DNA from: Rhodococcus sp. KBS0724
GTDB lineage: Bacteria > Actinomycetota > Actinomycetes > Mycobacteriales > Mycobacteriaceae
Assembly: GCF_005938745.2 (NCBI RefSeq)
Contig: NZ_VCBX02000001.1
Location: 2,266,001-2,330,000 of the forward strand
DNA: 64,000 nucleotides
Reading direction: 5' to 3'
The first letter of the stretch is position 1, and every line of letters starts with the position of its first letter. Shown piece after piece: positions 1 to 9,153 of the stretch. The notes under the pieces are model-generated. The model saw only the letters and a program-made list of their open reading frames with translations, made no database searches and was not told the origin of the DNA. Made by a program: the position numbers and the translations under genes.

Positions 1-2
1 CC

Positions 3-983
3 GTGGTACTCACAGCGTGCAGCGGTGGCTCGAGCGATACCGTCGGCGCCGACGCCGTCGCCAGCGACGGCAGCGCCGGCACGATCAACCTGTTTGCCTA
101 CGCGGTTCCGAAGCCCGGCTTCGACAAGCTGATTCCCGCCTTCCAGGAGACGGAAGACGGCAAGAATGTCGCGTTCAACCCGTCGTACGGCGCATCGGGT
201 GACCAGTCGCGCAAGGTGAAGGACGGTGCTGAAGCCGACTTCGTCAACTTCTCCGTCGAGCCGGACATCACGCGCCTCGTCGACGCCGGCCTGGTGGACA
301 AGAACTGGAATCAGGACGCCTACAACGGAATTCCGTTCGGATCGGTTGTCACCATCGTGACGCGTCCGGGAAACCCGAAGGGCATCAAGGACTGGGACGA
401 CCTGCTGCAGCCCGGCCTCGAAGTTGTCACCCCGAACCCGTTCAGCTCGGGCTCGGCCAAGTGGAACCTGCTGGCGCCGTACGCGGCAAAGAGTGACGGC
501 GGCAAGAACCCGCAGGCCGGCCTCGACTACATCACCGCGCTCGTCAACGATCACGTCAAGATCCAGCCGAAGTCGGGCCGCGAAGCATCGGAAGCCTTCT
601 TGCAGGGCAGCGGCGACGTTCTGATCAGCTACGAGAACGAAGCACTGTTCATCGAGGGCAACGGCGATCCGGTCGAGCACGTCACCCCGCCGACGACGTT
701 CAAGATCGAGAACCCGGTCGCAGTGCTGACGAACAGCAAGGTTCTGGAGAAGGCAACGGCGTTCAAGGACTACCTCTACACCACCGAAGGCCAGAAGCTG
801 TGGGCCGAAGCAGGATTCCGCCCGGTTGATCCCGCGGTTGCCGCCGAGTACGCCAGCAAGTTCCCCGAGCCCACGAAGCTGTGGACCATCACGGATCTGG
901 GTGGCTGGAAGACCGTCGACGCCGAACTGTTCACCAAGGACACCGGTTCCATCGCCGTAATCTACGACAACGCAACCAAGTAA
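3..983 (+). CDS. subI: Sulfate-binding lipoprotein of the sulfate ABC importer (5' end cut by window)
   Basis: Periplasm-side solute receptor that captures sulfate (or thiosulfate) and delivers it to CysT/CysW/CysA. The visible protein begins within a lipoprotein signal: a lipobox of the form V-L-T-A-C is followed by a Gly/Ser-rich tether. Only about five residues precede the Cys, too few for a signal peptide, so the true start lies before base 1. The body is a class of periplasmic sulfate-binding fold, with the family pattern 'FNPSYGASGDQSRKV' near residue 57 and a C-terminal 'GGWKTVDAELF' block. It ends 7 nt before cysT, so it is the first gene of the importer operon. Family assignment is strong; substrate specificity is inferred from the neighbours. 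Confidence 0.93.
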   Translation: MVLTACSGGSSDTVGADAVASDGSAGTINLFAYAVPKPGFDKLIPAFQETEDGKNVAFNPSYGASGDQSRKVKDGAEADFVNFSVEPDITRLVDAGLVDKNWNQDAYNGIPFGSVVTIVTRPGNPKGIKDWDDLLQPGLEVVTPNPFSSGSAKWNLLAPYAAKSDGGKNPQAGLDYITALVNDHVKIQPKSGREASEAFLQGSGDVLISYENEALFIEGNGDPVEHVTPPTTFKIENPVAVLTNSKVLEKATAFKDYLYTTEGQKLWAEAGFRPVDPAVAAEYASKFPEPTKLWTITDLGGWKTVDAELFTKDTGSIAVIYDNATK

Positions 984-990
984 GACTGCC

Positions 991-1851
991 GTGACCGACA
1001 CCATTGAACGCACACCCGTGACCCGCAAACCCGTGACCCGCAAACCCAAACTCGCGCGGGTCACGGGAAGCGTCGGGCCACTCGGCATCGGCGTGGCCAC
1101 ACTCTGGCTTTCCATCATCGTCCTGCTGCCACTCGCGGCGCTGACCGTCACCGCTTTCGACGACGGTATCGCCGGGTTCTGGGACGCCATCACCGCACCG
1201 GTTGCGTTGGCGTCGTTGCGGGTGACGTTGTTCGCCTCGATCGTCGTAGCGTTGATCAACGTCGTGATGGGCACGATCATCGCGTGGGTGCTCGTGCGAG
1301 ACGAGTTCCCGGGCAAGCGAATTGTGAACGCGATGATCGACCTGCCGTTTGCGTTGCCGACCATCGTGGCGTCGATCGTGCTGCTGTCGCTGTACGGACC
1401 GCAGTCGCCGATCGACATTCACCTCAACGCAACCCAGCCCGGCCTGATCGTCGCGCTGGCATTCGTGACGCTGCCGTTCGTGGTGCGCTCGGTGCAACCG
1501 GTGCTGATGGAGGTCGATCGCGAAGTAGAGGAAGCGGCAGCATCTCTGGGTGCTTCCAACTGGACGATCTTCCGTTCCGTGGTGTTGCCGACACTGGCTC
1601 CTGCCGTGATTTCAGGAGCCGGCCTGGCGTTTGCGCGAGCTATCGGTGAATACGGTTCCGTGGTCCTCATCGGCGGCAACATTCCGCGCGTGACGCAGGT
1701 GACGTCGCAGTACATTCAGCAGCAGATCGAAATCGATCGCCCCACCAATGCTGCTGCGGTGTCGGTGGCTTTGCTGCTCATCGCGTTCGTGACGCTGTTC
1801 GTTCTGCGTCTCTTCGCTTCCCGGGGCCAACGACGTGAGGAACGCGGCTGA
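991..1851 (+). CDS. cysT: Sulfate ABC transporter permease CysT
   Basis: One of two inner-membrane permeases of the sulfate importer. It has about six hydrophobic segments and the ABC permease EAA loop around residues 177-215 ('EEAAASLGASNWTIF...'), followed by the CysT signature 'GEYGSVVLIGGNIP'. The GTG at 991 follows the subI stop by 7 nt. Residues 10-20 contain a duplicated T-R-K-P-V/K motif, encoded by a short tandem DNA repeat, so the cytoplasmic N-terminus is low-complexity. The stop overlaps the ATG of cysW (TGATG), implying translational coupling. Confidence 0.95.
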   Translation: MTDTIERTPVTRKPVTRKPKLARVTGSVGPLGIGVATLWLSIIVLLPLAALTVTAFDDGIAGFWDAITAPVALASLRVTLFASIVVALINVVMGTIIAWVLVRDEFPGKRIVNAMIDLPFALPTIVASIVLLSLYGPQSPIDIHLNATQPGLIVALAFVTLPFVVRSVQPVLMEVDREVEEAAASLGASNWTIFRSVVLPTLAPAVISGAGLAFARAIGEYGSVVLIGGNIPRVTQVTSQYIQQQIEIDRPTNAAAVSVALLLIAFVTLFVLRLFASRGQRREERG

Positions 1852-2657
1852 TGAAGATTTCCACGAAGTCGCGGATTGGACTGCGGTCCGTCGCGCTTCT
1901 GTATTTGTTCGTTCTGTTGGTGGTGCCGATCGGCGTGATCTTGACGCGCACGTTCGAGAACGGGATCGGTGCATTCATCGACTCGATCACGACTCCCGCC
2001 GCTGTTTCGGCGCTGAATCTGTCGCTGCTCATCGTGGTGATCGTGGTGCCGATCAACGTGATCTTCGGAATTGTCACCGCACTTGCCTTGGTGCGCGGTC
2101 GTTTTCCCGGTCGCGGTGTTCTGCAGTCCGTCGTCGACCTGCCGTTTGCGGTCTCGCCCGTTGTGGTCGGTGTGTCGTTGATCCTGCTGTGGGGCGCAAA
2201 CGGGTGGTTCGGTGGAATCGAGTCCTTGGGGTTCAAGGTGATCTTCGGGTTGCCGGGAATGGTGCTCGCGACCATCTTCGTCACGTTGCCGTTTGTCGTC
2301 CGTGAGGTCGAACCCGTCCTGCACGAGATCGGTGACGAGCAGGAACAGGCCGCGGCAACGCTGGGCGCTTCGGGGTGGCAGACGTTCTGGCGCATCACGT
2401 TGCCCGCGATCCGGTGGGGCCTGACCTACGGAATCGTGTTGACCGTTGCCCGCTCGCTCGGTGAGTTCGGAGCTGTCATCATGGTGTCGTCGGGCTTCCC
2501 CGGGGTATCCCAGACCTTGACCTTGCTCGTGCATTCGCGATACATCGACGATCACAACACCTTTGGTGCGTATTCGGCAGCTACTCTGCTGATGGGCATC
2601 GCCATCATTGTCCTGTTGCTGATGACGCTGCTGGACCGCAAGAGGAGCAACACATGA
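1851..2657 (+). CDS. cysW: Sulfate ABC transporter permease CysW
   Basis: Second membrane permease, partner of CysT. It has about six membrane spans and the EAA loop '[19 protein letters not shown]' near residue 164, then the CysW-type motif '[14 protein letters not shown]'. The start overlaps the cysT stop by one base and its own stop overlaps the cysA start (ATGA), so the three genes are translationally coupled. At 268 residues the length is normal for CysW. Confidence 0.95.
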   Translation: MKISTKSRIGLRSVALLYLFVLLVVPIGVILTRTFENGIGAFIDSITTPAAVSALNLSLLIVVIVVPINVIFGIVTALALVRGRFPGRGVLQSVVDLPFAVSPVVVGVSLILLWGANGWFGGIESLGFKVIFGLPGMVLATIFVTLPFVVREVEPVLHEIGDEQEQAAATLGASGWQTFWRITLPAIRWGLTYGIVLTVARSLGEFGAVIMVSSGFPGVSQTLTLLVHSRYIDDHNTFGAYSAATLLMGIAIIVLLLMTLLDRKRSNT

Positions 2658-3691
2658 TCACAGTGACCGGGGCGCGCAAGAACTACGGTGACTTCGCGGC
2701 GCTCGACGACGTGTCCCTCGAGATCCCGTCGGGTTCCCTGACCGCACTGCTCGGGCCAAGTGGCTCCGGCAAGTCGACGCTACTGCGCTCGATCGCGGGA
2801 CTCGAGCAACTCGATTCTGGAACAGTCACCATCGCAGGCAAAGACGTCACCGGCGTCTCGCCGCAGAAGCGCGACATCGGATTCGTGTTCCAGCATTACG
2901 CTGCGTTCAAGCACATGACGGTTCGCGACAACGTCGCCTTCGGTCTCAAGATCCGTAAGCGTCCCAAGCCGGAGATCGAGAAGAAGGTCAACGAGCTTCT
3001 CGAGATCGTCGGCCTCGACGGCTTCCAGCATCGTTATCCCGCTCAGCTTTCCGGTGGTCAGCGTCAGCGTATGGCGTTGGCACGCGCCCTTGCCGTCGAT
3101 CCGCAGGTGCTGCTGCTCGACGAGCCTTTCGGCGCGCTGGACGCGAAGGTTCGTGCCGACTTGCGCACGTGGCTCCGTCGGTTGCACGACGAAGTGCATG
3201 TCACGACGGTTCTGGTCACCCACGACCAGGAAGAAGCTCTCGACGTCGCTGACCGCATCGCCGTGCTCAACAAGGGTCGGATCGAGCAGATCGGTGAACC
3301 CGCCGACCTCTACGACCGCCCGGCCAACGACTTCGTGATGTCCTTCCTCGGGTCAGTAGCCAAGCTCAACGGCCAGTTGGTGCGCCCGCACGACATTCGT
3401 CTCGGCCGCGACCCCAGCATGGCTCTGGCCCAGGAAGCCGGAACCGCCGAATCGCTCGGTGTCACTCGGGCCACCGTCGAACGTGTCGTGTACCTGGGCT
3501 TCGAGGTTCGCGTCGACCTGCGCAACGAAGCGACGGGGGAATTGTTCTCCGCTCAGGTCACGCGCGGCGACAGCGCGGCTCTGCATCTGGAAGCCGGCGA
3601 GACGGTGTACGCCCGGGCGACCCGTGTGCCCGACCTTCCGGAATCGCCGGTGGAATCTCCGACGGTTGTGAGCCTCGTCGGCCAGGTGTGA
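2654..3691 (+). CDS. cysA: Sulfate ABC transporter ATP-binding protein CysA
   Basis: Cytoplasmic ATPase that powers sulfate import. Residues 1-235 are the nucleotide-binding domain: Walker A 'GPSGSGKST', Q-loop 'FVFQHYAAF', signature 'LSGGQRQR', Walker B '[11 protein letters not shown]' and the switch His in 'LVTHDQEEA'. The C-terminal ~110 residues are a TOBE-like regulatory domain ('VRPHDIRLG'). It is the last gene of the operon and ends 7 nt from the convergent universal stress gene; no clear terminator hairpin is visible between them. Confidence 0.96.
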   Translation: MITVTGARKNYGDFAALDDVSLEIPSGSLTALLGPSGSGKSTLLRSIAGLEQLDSGTVTIAGKDVTGVSPQKRDIGFVFQHYAAFKHMTVRDNVAFGLKIRKRPKPEIEKKVNELLEIVGLDGFQHRYPAQLSGGQRQRMALARALAVDPQVLLLDEPFGALDAKVRADLRTWLRRLHDEVHVTTVLVTHDQEEALDVADRIAVLNKGRIEQIGEPADLYDRPANDFVMSFLGSVAKLNGQLVRPHDIRLGRDPSMALAQEAGTAESLGVTRATVERVVYLGFEVRVDLRNEATGELFSAQVTRGDSAALHLEAGETVYARATRVPDLPESPVESPTVVSLVGQV

Positions 3692-3698
3692 CGGGTTT

Positions 3699-4595
3699 TC
3701 ACCCTTCGCGGCACACCATCACCGGGCATTGTGCGTGGTGAATCAGGCTCTGGCTGGTGGAACCCACGATCGAGGCCATGAACGGGCTTCGGCCGTGGCT
3801 TCCCACGACTACAAGTTGAGCCTCGGCCGAATGCTCGAGAAGTGCCTTCATCGGTCCACTTCTCTGCACACTGCGAGTGACCTCGACCTCCGGGTACTTC
3901 TCGGTCCAGCCGGCGAGGCATTCGGAGAGCAGTGCGTTCTCGTGCTCCTCGTACGGACCCCAATCGGTGAATCGCCGCGCTTCGGAGTAGCCGCCGAGCG
4001 AGGCATGTTCGTTCCAGGTGTGAACGGCAACGAGGGGCACACCCAGAAACGCCGCAAACTCGAAGGCGTGACCGGTAGCGAGTTCGCTGAGTTTGCTGCC
4101 GTCGATACCGACGACGATGGGCCGCGTGTCGGTCGTGGCGTGGTCGCTGCTGCCGCGGAAGACGGTCACCGGGCAATGGGCGCGGTTCACCACTCTGATC
4201 GTGTCCGATCCTAGGAAGACGGACTGCATCTCGGTGGTTCCGGCTTGTCCGAGCGAGAGAATTCTTGCGGTTTTCGACAGTTCGACGAGCGCTGTCGCGG
4301 GGGTGCCTGCGACAAATGCACGCTCGATGGTGACGTCCGTGTGGTCGTCACGAATGGCGTTTTCGGCCTCCTCGACGAACTTCGCACCTTCGATACGGAT
4401 GTGACGATCGAACATCTCTTCGTCGGTCACGGCGCCGCCTTCGCTGAAATCCGGCTGTCCGGGCAGCACATGTGTCAGGCGGAGGGGTTCGTCGAATTTC
4501 CTGGCTGCGGACGCCGCCCATCGCGCAGCATTCACCGCGCCGGGGGAGCCGTCGATTCCGGCCACGATTCCGTGTCGAACAGATGCACTGGTCAT
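3699..4595 (-). CDS. Tandem universal stress protein (two UspA domains)
   Basis: Cytoplasmic ATP-binding stress protein of 298 residues with two Usp domains, as in the mycobacterial Rv2005c/Rv2026c type. Domain 1 opens with 'GIDGSPGAVNAARWAA' and domain 2 (from about residue 155) with 'VGIDGSKLSELATGHA'. The second domain keeps the G-x2-G-x9-G(S/T) nucleotide loop 'GSHGRSPFMASIVGSTS'; in the first domain that loop is more degenerate ('GQAGTTEMQSVFLGSD'). A good Shine-Dalgarno (AGGAG) precedes the ATG. Mycobacterial relatives respond to hypoxia and nitric oxide; that role here is inference. A paralogue lies at 38987-39877. Confidence 0.92.
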   Translation of the reverse strand: MTSASVRHGIVAGIDGSPGAVNAARWAASAARKFDEPLRLTHVLPGQPDFSEGGAVTDEEMFDRHIRIEGAKFVEEAENAIRDDHTDVTIERAFVAGTPATALVELSKTARILSLGQAGTTEMQSVFLGSDTIRVVNRAHCPVTVFRGSSDHATTDTRPIVVGIDGSKLSELATGHAFEFAAFLGVPLVAVHTWNEHASLGGYSEARRFTDWGPYEEHENALLSECLAGWTEKYPEVEVTRSVQRSGPMKALLEHSAEAQLVVVGSHGRSPFMASIVGSTSQSLIHHAQCPVMVCREG

Positions 4596-4649
4596 GGGAG
4601 TCTCCTCGCGTCGCCTCCTTCCAGTGTGTCCCTGCTCACCTCGGGTTCG

Positions 4650-5396
4650 CTACACGGAAGTCTTCGCTCGCCGGGCAAGGACGTCGGTGGAGACCGGGGG
4701 CAGTGATCGGCGTGGCCGCAGTGACAGCAGGGCAGTGACGAATCCGTTACCGAGAAGTGTCATGTCGACGTTCTTCAGAACGGTTCGGCGCATCAGGGCG
4801 AGGAGCGCGGCGACGCCGGTGACGGCCATCCACATCGGCAACGGGTAGAGCGTGAGACGCTCACCGAGTCCGAAGGTGAGGGTTCGGCCGAGTAGAAGTA
4901 CGGCGCCGACAAGTCCTGTTGCTGCGCACAGGCCGGACCACACCGCGATCCACCGTCGGTGATTCCAGAACGCGAAGGCGAGGAGAACGAGGACGGCGTG
5001 GCGGGCGACAAAACCGGGCAGGACGGCAGTCCAGTGGACGAAGGTGCCGTCGTTGGCGGGGAACATCCCGGTGGCAGCGGTGCTCAAGGCTACGACGACG
5101 GCCAGTCCCAGTATCCATTTCTTGGCGCGGCCGCCCGGGATGTACTTGTGCAGTAATGCTGCTCCGAAAATGGTGAGCGCGCCGAGGATCATGAACGCGG
5201 CATTCATCACGTCGTGCAGGGGTGAACACGAATCGGTGCTGCAGGTTGTGACGCCCAGTGAGCTGATGGAATCGCGCGCAAAGCTGTAGGGAGTCTTCCA
5301 GGCGCCGGCGGTGAGGATCTCGACCAGTAGGTACAGGACGGAAAGGACCCAGGCGACGCCGGCGGTGCCGAGACGGAAATTGTGAGTGATCGTCAT
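4650..5396 (-). CDS. DUF998-family integral membrane protein
   Basis: Predicted 248-residue membrane protein with about six hydrophobic helices. The spacing and motifs ('LSVLYLLVEILTAGAW', 'DSISSLGV', 'MNAAFMILGALTIFGAALL', 'GMFPANDG') fit the DUF998 family, whose biochemical role is unknown. The open frame extends further upstream, but the ATG at 5396 starts a natural first transmembrane region and the longer version has unlikely composition. It lies 65 nt downstream of the chelatase gene on the same strand and could be read through from the cys operon, but need not be. Confidence 0.8.
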   Translation of the reverse strand: MTITHNFRLGTAGVAWVLSVLYLLVEILTAGAWKTPYSFARDSISSLGVTTCSTDSCSPLHDVMNAAFMILGALTIFGAALLHKYIPGGRAKKWILGLAVVVALSTAATGMFPANDGTFVHWTAVLPGFVARHAVLVLLAFAFWNHRRWIAVWSGLCAATGLVGAVLLLGRTLTFGLGERLTLYPLPMWMAVTGVAALLALMRRTVLKNVDMTLLGNGFVTALLSLRPRRSLPPVSTDVLARRAKTSV

Positions 5397-5461
5397 GCTC
5401 CCTGCTCGTTGGATGAATCCAACGGTACGGTAACAATCTGATAACGGCCTGTGGAAATTGC

Positions 5462-6217
5462 TCAGGCGGAGCGAACCAACCGTCCGGGCAGAGTTCCGAG
5501 CGCGGTGGTGTATCGGTCGATCATCGTTTCGACCAGCAGAGTGTGCGCACCGATCGTGTCCGCGAAGACCGTACCGTGGAAGGCCGCGGTTGCAGCAGTG
5601 CTGAGGCGATCGGTCAGCAGTCCGGGAGCCAAGAACCACGGAGCGACGACGATGCGTTCGGCTCCATCGTGTTCGAGAGCGGAGATGGCCTGAGCAACGG
5701 TTGGTTCCGCGGACGTGGCGAAGCAGATGCGAACGCCCGACCAGTTGGTTCCGGCAAGAAGGACAGCCGCCAACTCCGTAGTTGCGGCGTTGGCATCGGC
5801 GTCGGACGAACCGACTGCGGCGAGAGCGACCCCGACGGACGGGTCGTCCGGATGCGCGCCGGCTTCGAGGATTCTCTCGCGCACCGCCTCGGCCAATCGA
5901 ACGTCACGACCCAGCACGTCGGATTGGGTCACGGCCAACTGCGGGTGGCGCAGCGCGGCAGCCGCGAGGAGTCCGGGCAAGTCGACCCGCGCGTGGAAAG
6001 CGTTGCCCAGCAACATCGGGACCACGACTGCCTGCGTGTAACCCTCCACCGCGACACCGTCCAGCACTTGGTCGATGGACGGTGCATTGAGATCGAGGAA
6101 AGCCAACCGGACATCGAGGTCGGGCCGGGCTTCACGAAGAGCTGCGACGGCAGCCGCGATCACCCGAGCTGAACGGGGATCACGGCTGCCGTGCGCAACA
6201 GCAATGAGCGGAACCAT
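5462..6217 (-). CDS. Sirohydrochlorin chelatase (CbiX/SirB-like, two-domain)
   Basis: Likely inserts Fe2+ into sirohydrochlorin to give siroheme, the cofactor of the sulfite reductase at the head of this operon. The 251-residue protein has the CbiX N-terminal motif 'VAHGSRDPRSA' (metal-binding His near residue 9) and a second conserved His in 'LGNAFHARVDLPG'; a second half-domain follows from about residue 120. The start is the ATG 5 nt after the cysN stop, placing it as the last coupled gene of sirA-cysH-cysD-cysN. M. tuberculosis has the equivalent gene next to cysH. Cobalt chelation is the alternative, but the context favours siroheme. Confidence 0.88.
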   Translation of the reverse strand: MVPLIAVAHGSRDPRSARVIAAAVAALREARPDLDVRLAFLDLNAPSIDQVLDGVAVEGYTQAVVVPMLLGNAFHARVDLPGLLAAAALRHPQLAVTQSDVLGRDVRLAEAVRERILEAGAHPDDPSVGVALAAVGSSDADANAATTELAAVLLAGTNWSGVRICFATSAEPTVAQAISALEHDGAERIVVAPWFLAPGLLTDRLSTAATAAFHGTVFADTIGAHTLLVETMIDRYTTALGTLPGRLVRSA

Positions 6218-6221
6218 CTGC

Positions 6222-7508
6222 TTAGACGCGCTCGCCCAATTCGACAGCGGAAATGACGTCGCCGACCAGGCCGGCTGCGAGGGTGTTTCCACCAGCGGGA
6301 TCGATCAGCAGGAAGCTGCCCGTGTGGCGGTTGACGGCATAGTCGTCGGCCACGATCGGCTCGGCCACCCGGATCGAGATCTTGCCGATCTCGTTGAGCT
6401 CGAGAGTGTCCGGGCTCTGATCCGTGGTGAGGTCCTGCTCGTTGAAACGCTCGACCAAGCTGCCCACGATGGCCTGCGTCGTGCGCGTGCCGTGCTTGAG
6501 CAGCAGACGAGCGCCGGGACGCAGCGGCTTTTCGGCCAGCCAGCAGACGGTGGCGTCGAATTCGCCGATGGGCTCCGGTGCGTCAGACGGCGAGGCGATG
6601 GTGTCGCCGCGTGAGACGTCGACGTCGTCGGCCAGGATCAGCGTGACGCTGCGCCCGGCGTGAGCGACATCCAGTTCACCGTCGGCGGTGTCGATCCGGA
6701 CCACGCTGGTGCGGGTGCCCGATGGCAGGATCACCACGTCGTCGCCGGGGACGACGGAACCGGCGGCAACCTGACCTGCGTAGCCGCGGTAGTCGAGGAA
6801 CTCCGCGGTGCGGGGACGGATCACGTACTGCACCGGGAAGCGCAGGCCGACGCGATGCGGCTCGGCGTCGACCGGAATCGACTCGAGGTGCTCGATCAGC
6901 GTGGGGCCGGTGTAGTACGGGGTCTTGTCCGAGCGGATGGCGACGTTGTCACCGTGCAGAGCCGACACCGGGATCTCGACGACGTCTTCACTTGCCCAGC
7001 CCAGTGAGCTGGTGAGCTCGTTGAACTCCGCGGAGATCGAGGTGAAGACCTCTTCGGGGTTCTCGACGAGGTCGATCTTGTTCACGGCGAGAACGAGCTT
7101 CGGAACACCGAGCAGCGCGAGAACGGCTGCGTGCCTACGAGTCTGCGCGATGACACCCTTGCGGGCATCGACCAGCAGGATCACGAGCTGAGCCGTCGAT
7201 GCGCCGGAGACCGTGTTGCGGGTGTACTGCACGTGGCCCGGGGTATCGGCCAGCACGAACGTGCGCTTGGGAGTCGCGAAGTAGCGGTACGCCACGTCGA
7301 TCGTGATGCCCTGCTCACGCTCGGCACGCAGACCGTCCACCAGAAGCGAGAGGTCAGGGGTGTCGAGACCGCGGTCCACCGACGCGCGGGTCACGGCGTC
7401 GATCTGGTCGGCGAGAACGGATTTGGTGTCGTACAACAGACGGCCCACGAGGGTGGACTTTCCGTCGTCGACGCTGCCGGCAGTTGCCAGTCTGAGCAGA
7501 TCGCTCAT
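6222..7508 (-). CDS. cysN: Sulfate adenylyltransferase large subunit (GTPase) CysN
   Basis: GTPase subunit of ATP sulfurylase, which with CysD converts sulfate and ATP to adenosine 5'-phosphosulfate (APS). It is EF-Tu-like: G1 'GSVDDGKSTL' at residues 11-20, G3 'DTPGHVQYTRN', G4 'NKID', then two beta-barrel domains. The start chosen is the ATG at 7508, which overlaps the cysD stop (TGATG); an upstream-extended reading is cysD sequence in another frame. At 428 residues it stops where CysN ends, with no C-terminal APS kinase (CysC) domain such as M. tuberculosis CysNC carries, so this operon makes APS rather than PAPS. Confidence 0.95.
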   Translation of the reverse strand: MSDLLRLATAGSVDDGKSTLVGRLLYDTKSVLADQIDAVTRASVDRGLDTPDLSLLVDGLRAEREQGITIDVAYRYFATPKRTFVLADTPGHVQYTRNTVSGASTAQLVILLVDARKGVIAQTRRHAAVLALLGVPKLVLAVNKIDLVENPEEVFTSISAEFNELTSSLGWASEDVVEIPVSALHGDNVAIRSDKTPYYTGPTLIEHLESIPVDAEPHRVGLRFPVQYVIRPRTAEFLDYRGYAGQVAAGSVVPGDDVVILPSGTRTSVVRIDTADGELDVAHAGRSVTLILADDVDVSRGDTIASPSDAPEPIGEFDATVCWLAEKPLRPGARLLLKHGTRTTQAIVGSLVERFNEQDLTTDQSPDTLELNEIGKISIRVAEPIVADDYAVNRHTGSFLLIDPAGGNTLAAGLVGDVISAVELGERV

Positions 7509-8443
7509 CAGAAGTAGCCCTCTCGCTTGCGGTCTTCCATGGCCGCTTCGGAAACTCGGTCGTCGCCACGGGTTGCGCCGCGCTCGGTCAAACGTGATGC
7601 GGCAACCTCGGCGAGAATCGCTTCGTTGTCGGCTGCATCGGAGAGGACAGCGCCGGTGGTGGAGCCGTCGCCGACGGTGCGGTAACGCACCGAAAGGGTC
7701 TGCAGCTCTTCGCCTTCGGTCGGACCGCCCCAGACTCCGGGGGTCATCCACATGCCGTCGCGCTGGTACACCGGACGCTGGTGGGAGTAGTAGATGCTGG
7801 CGAGTTCGACGTTGTCGCGGGCGATGTAGCGCCAGATATCCAGCTCGGTGAAGTTGCTGAGCGGGAAGACACGCACCTGCTCGCCGGGGGAGTGGCGACC
7901 GTTGTACAGGTTCCACAGCTCCGGGCGCTGCTTCTTGGGGTCCCACTGACCGAAAGCGTTGCGCAGCGAGAAGATCCGCTCCTTGGCGCGGGCGCGCTCC
8001 TCGTCGCGTCGAGCGCCACCGAAGACGGCGTCGAAGCGGTTCTCGGAGATCGCGTCCAGCAACGGAACGGTCTGCAGCGGGTTGCGGATACCGTCGGGAC
8101 GCTCGGTGAGGCGACCGTCCGCGATGTACTCCTCGACGCTGGCCACGTGCAGGCGCAGGTTGTACTTCGCCACGACGTGGTCGCGGAAGTCGAGAACTTC
8201 CTGCAGGTTGTGGCCGGTGTCGACGTGCAGCAGTGTGAACGGCAACGGCGCAGGCCAGAAGGCCTTGATGGCCAGGTGCAGAAGCACCGTGGAGTCCTTG
8301 CCGCCCGAGAACAGGATGACCGGGCGTTCGAACTCGCCGGCTACCTCTCGGAAGATGTGGATTGCTTCGGACTCGAGGGCGTCGAGGGTATCGAACTGCG
8401 TGCCGTCGAGCTGAGGCCGTGAGGGTGTCAAATCAACTGTCAT
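7508..8443 (-). CDS. cysD: Sulfate adenylyltransferase small subunit CysD
   Basis: Catalytic ATP sulfurylase subunit of the PP-loop superfamily. The PP-loop 'FSGGKDSTVLLHLA' lies near residue 45 and 'LLHVDTGHNLQEVLDFRD' follows; the CysD signature 'FGGARRDEERARAKER' and C-terminal 'SEAAMEDRKREGYF' are present. The start is the ATG at 8443, whose bases overlap the cysH stop (ATGA). Length 311 residues is normal. Confidence 0.96.
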   Translation of the reverse strand: MTVDLTPSRPQLDGTQFDTLDALESEAIHIFREVAGEFERPVILFSGGKDSTVLLHLAIKAFWPAPLPFTLLHVDTGHNLQEVLDFRDHVVAKYNLRLHVASVEEYIADGRLTERPDGIRNPLQTVPLLDAISENRFDAVFGGARRDEERARAKERIFSLRNAFGQWDPKKQRPELWNLYNGRHSPGEQVRVFPLSNFTELDIWRYIARDNVELASIYYSHQRPVYQRDGMWMTPGVWGGPTEGEELQTLSVRYRTVGDGSTTGAVLSDAADNEAILAEVAASRLTERGATRGDDRVSEAAMEDRKREGYF

Positions 8444-9153
8444 GATGCGTGCAACCCGCATTCTGTCTTGGAGGCACCGGCCCAACGACCGCTACGCGGA
8501 TCGCTGCCGGGGGCTGGCTTGCTGGTGCAGGGCGCGCAGCCGATGGATGGATAGCCCTCGTCGACAAGTGGATTGACGAGGATGGAATGGGTGTCGATGT
8601 AGTTCTGCATCTCCTCGTCCGACCACGGCGCGATCGGGTTGATCTTGACGAGTCCGAAGCCTTCGTCGAAGGAGATCAGGGGAGCGTTGGCGCGGGTGGG
8701 GGCCTCGACGCGGCGGATGCCGGTCACCCACGCGCTGTAGCCGGACAGAGTCTGCTTGAGTGGTGCGACCTTGCGGAGTGCGCAGCAGCGGTTGGGATCG
8801 CGGGCGAAGAGGTCTTTGCCTTCGGCGATGTCCTGCTCACCGACGCTGGCGAGTGCGCGAGCGTTGATGACGTTGACGCCGTACACCTGCTCGACAGCGT
8901 CACGCGTGCCGATGGTCTCGGGGAAGTGGTAGCCGGTGTCGAGGAAGAGTACGTCGACGCCTGGATGTACCTGTGCGGCAAGGTGAACCAGCACCCCGTC
9001 CTGCATGTTCGACGCAACAATGTACGAGTCACCGAACGTGTCCTCGGTCCACTGCAACAGTTCCTGTGCGCTGGCGCCGTCGAGTTCTACGGCGCCGCGC
9101 TCGGCGATTGCGCGAAGTTCGTCGGTGCTTGCTCGCGAAATGTCCACTGTCAT
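8440..9153 (-). CDS. cysH: Adenylyl-sulfate (APS) reductase CysH, Fe-S type
   Basis: Reduces APS to sulfite and AMP using thioredoxin. The 237-residue protein has the P-loop-like region 'VLVHLAAQVHPGVDVLFLDTGYHFPET' and two cysteine pairs, 'CC' in 'NRCCALRKVAPL' and 'C-x2-C' in 'SIGCAPCTSKP'. Those four cysteines mark the 4Fe-4S enzymes that use APS, unlike PAPS reductases. The catalytic C-terminal motif 'KTECGLH' is intact. The ATG at 9153 has AAGGAG seven bases upstream and overlaps the sirA stop. The APS specificity agrees with the missing APS kinase. Confidence 0.95.
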   Translation of the reverse strand: MTVDISRASTDELRAIAERGAVELDGASAQELLQWTEDTFGDSYIVASNMQDGVLVHLAAQVHPGVDVLFLDTGYHFPETIGTRDAVEQVYGVNVINARALASVGEQDIAEGKDLFARDPNRCCALRKVAPLKQTLSGYSAWVTGIRRVEAPTRANAPLISFDEGFGLVKINPIAPWSDEEMQNYIDTHSILVNPLVDEGYPSIGCAPCTSKPAPGSDPRSGRWAGASKTECGLHAS

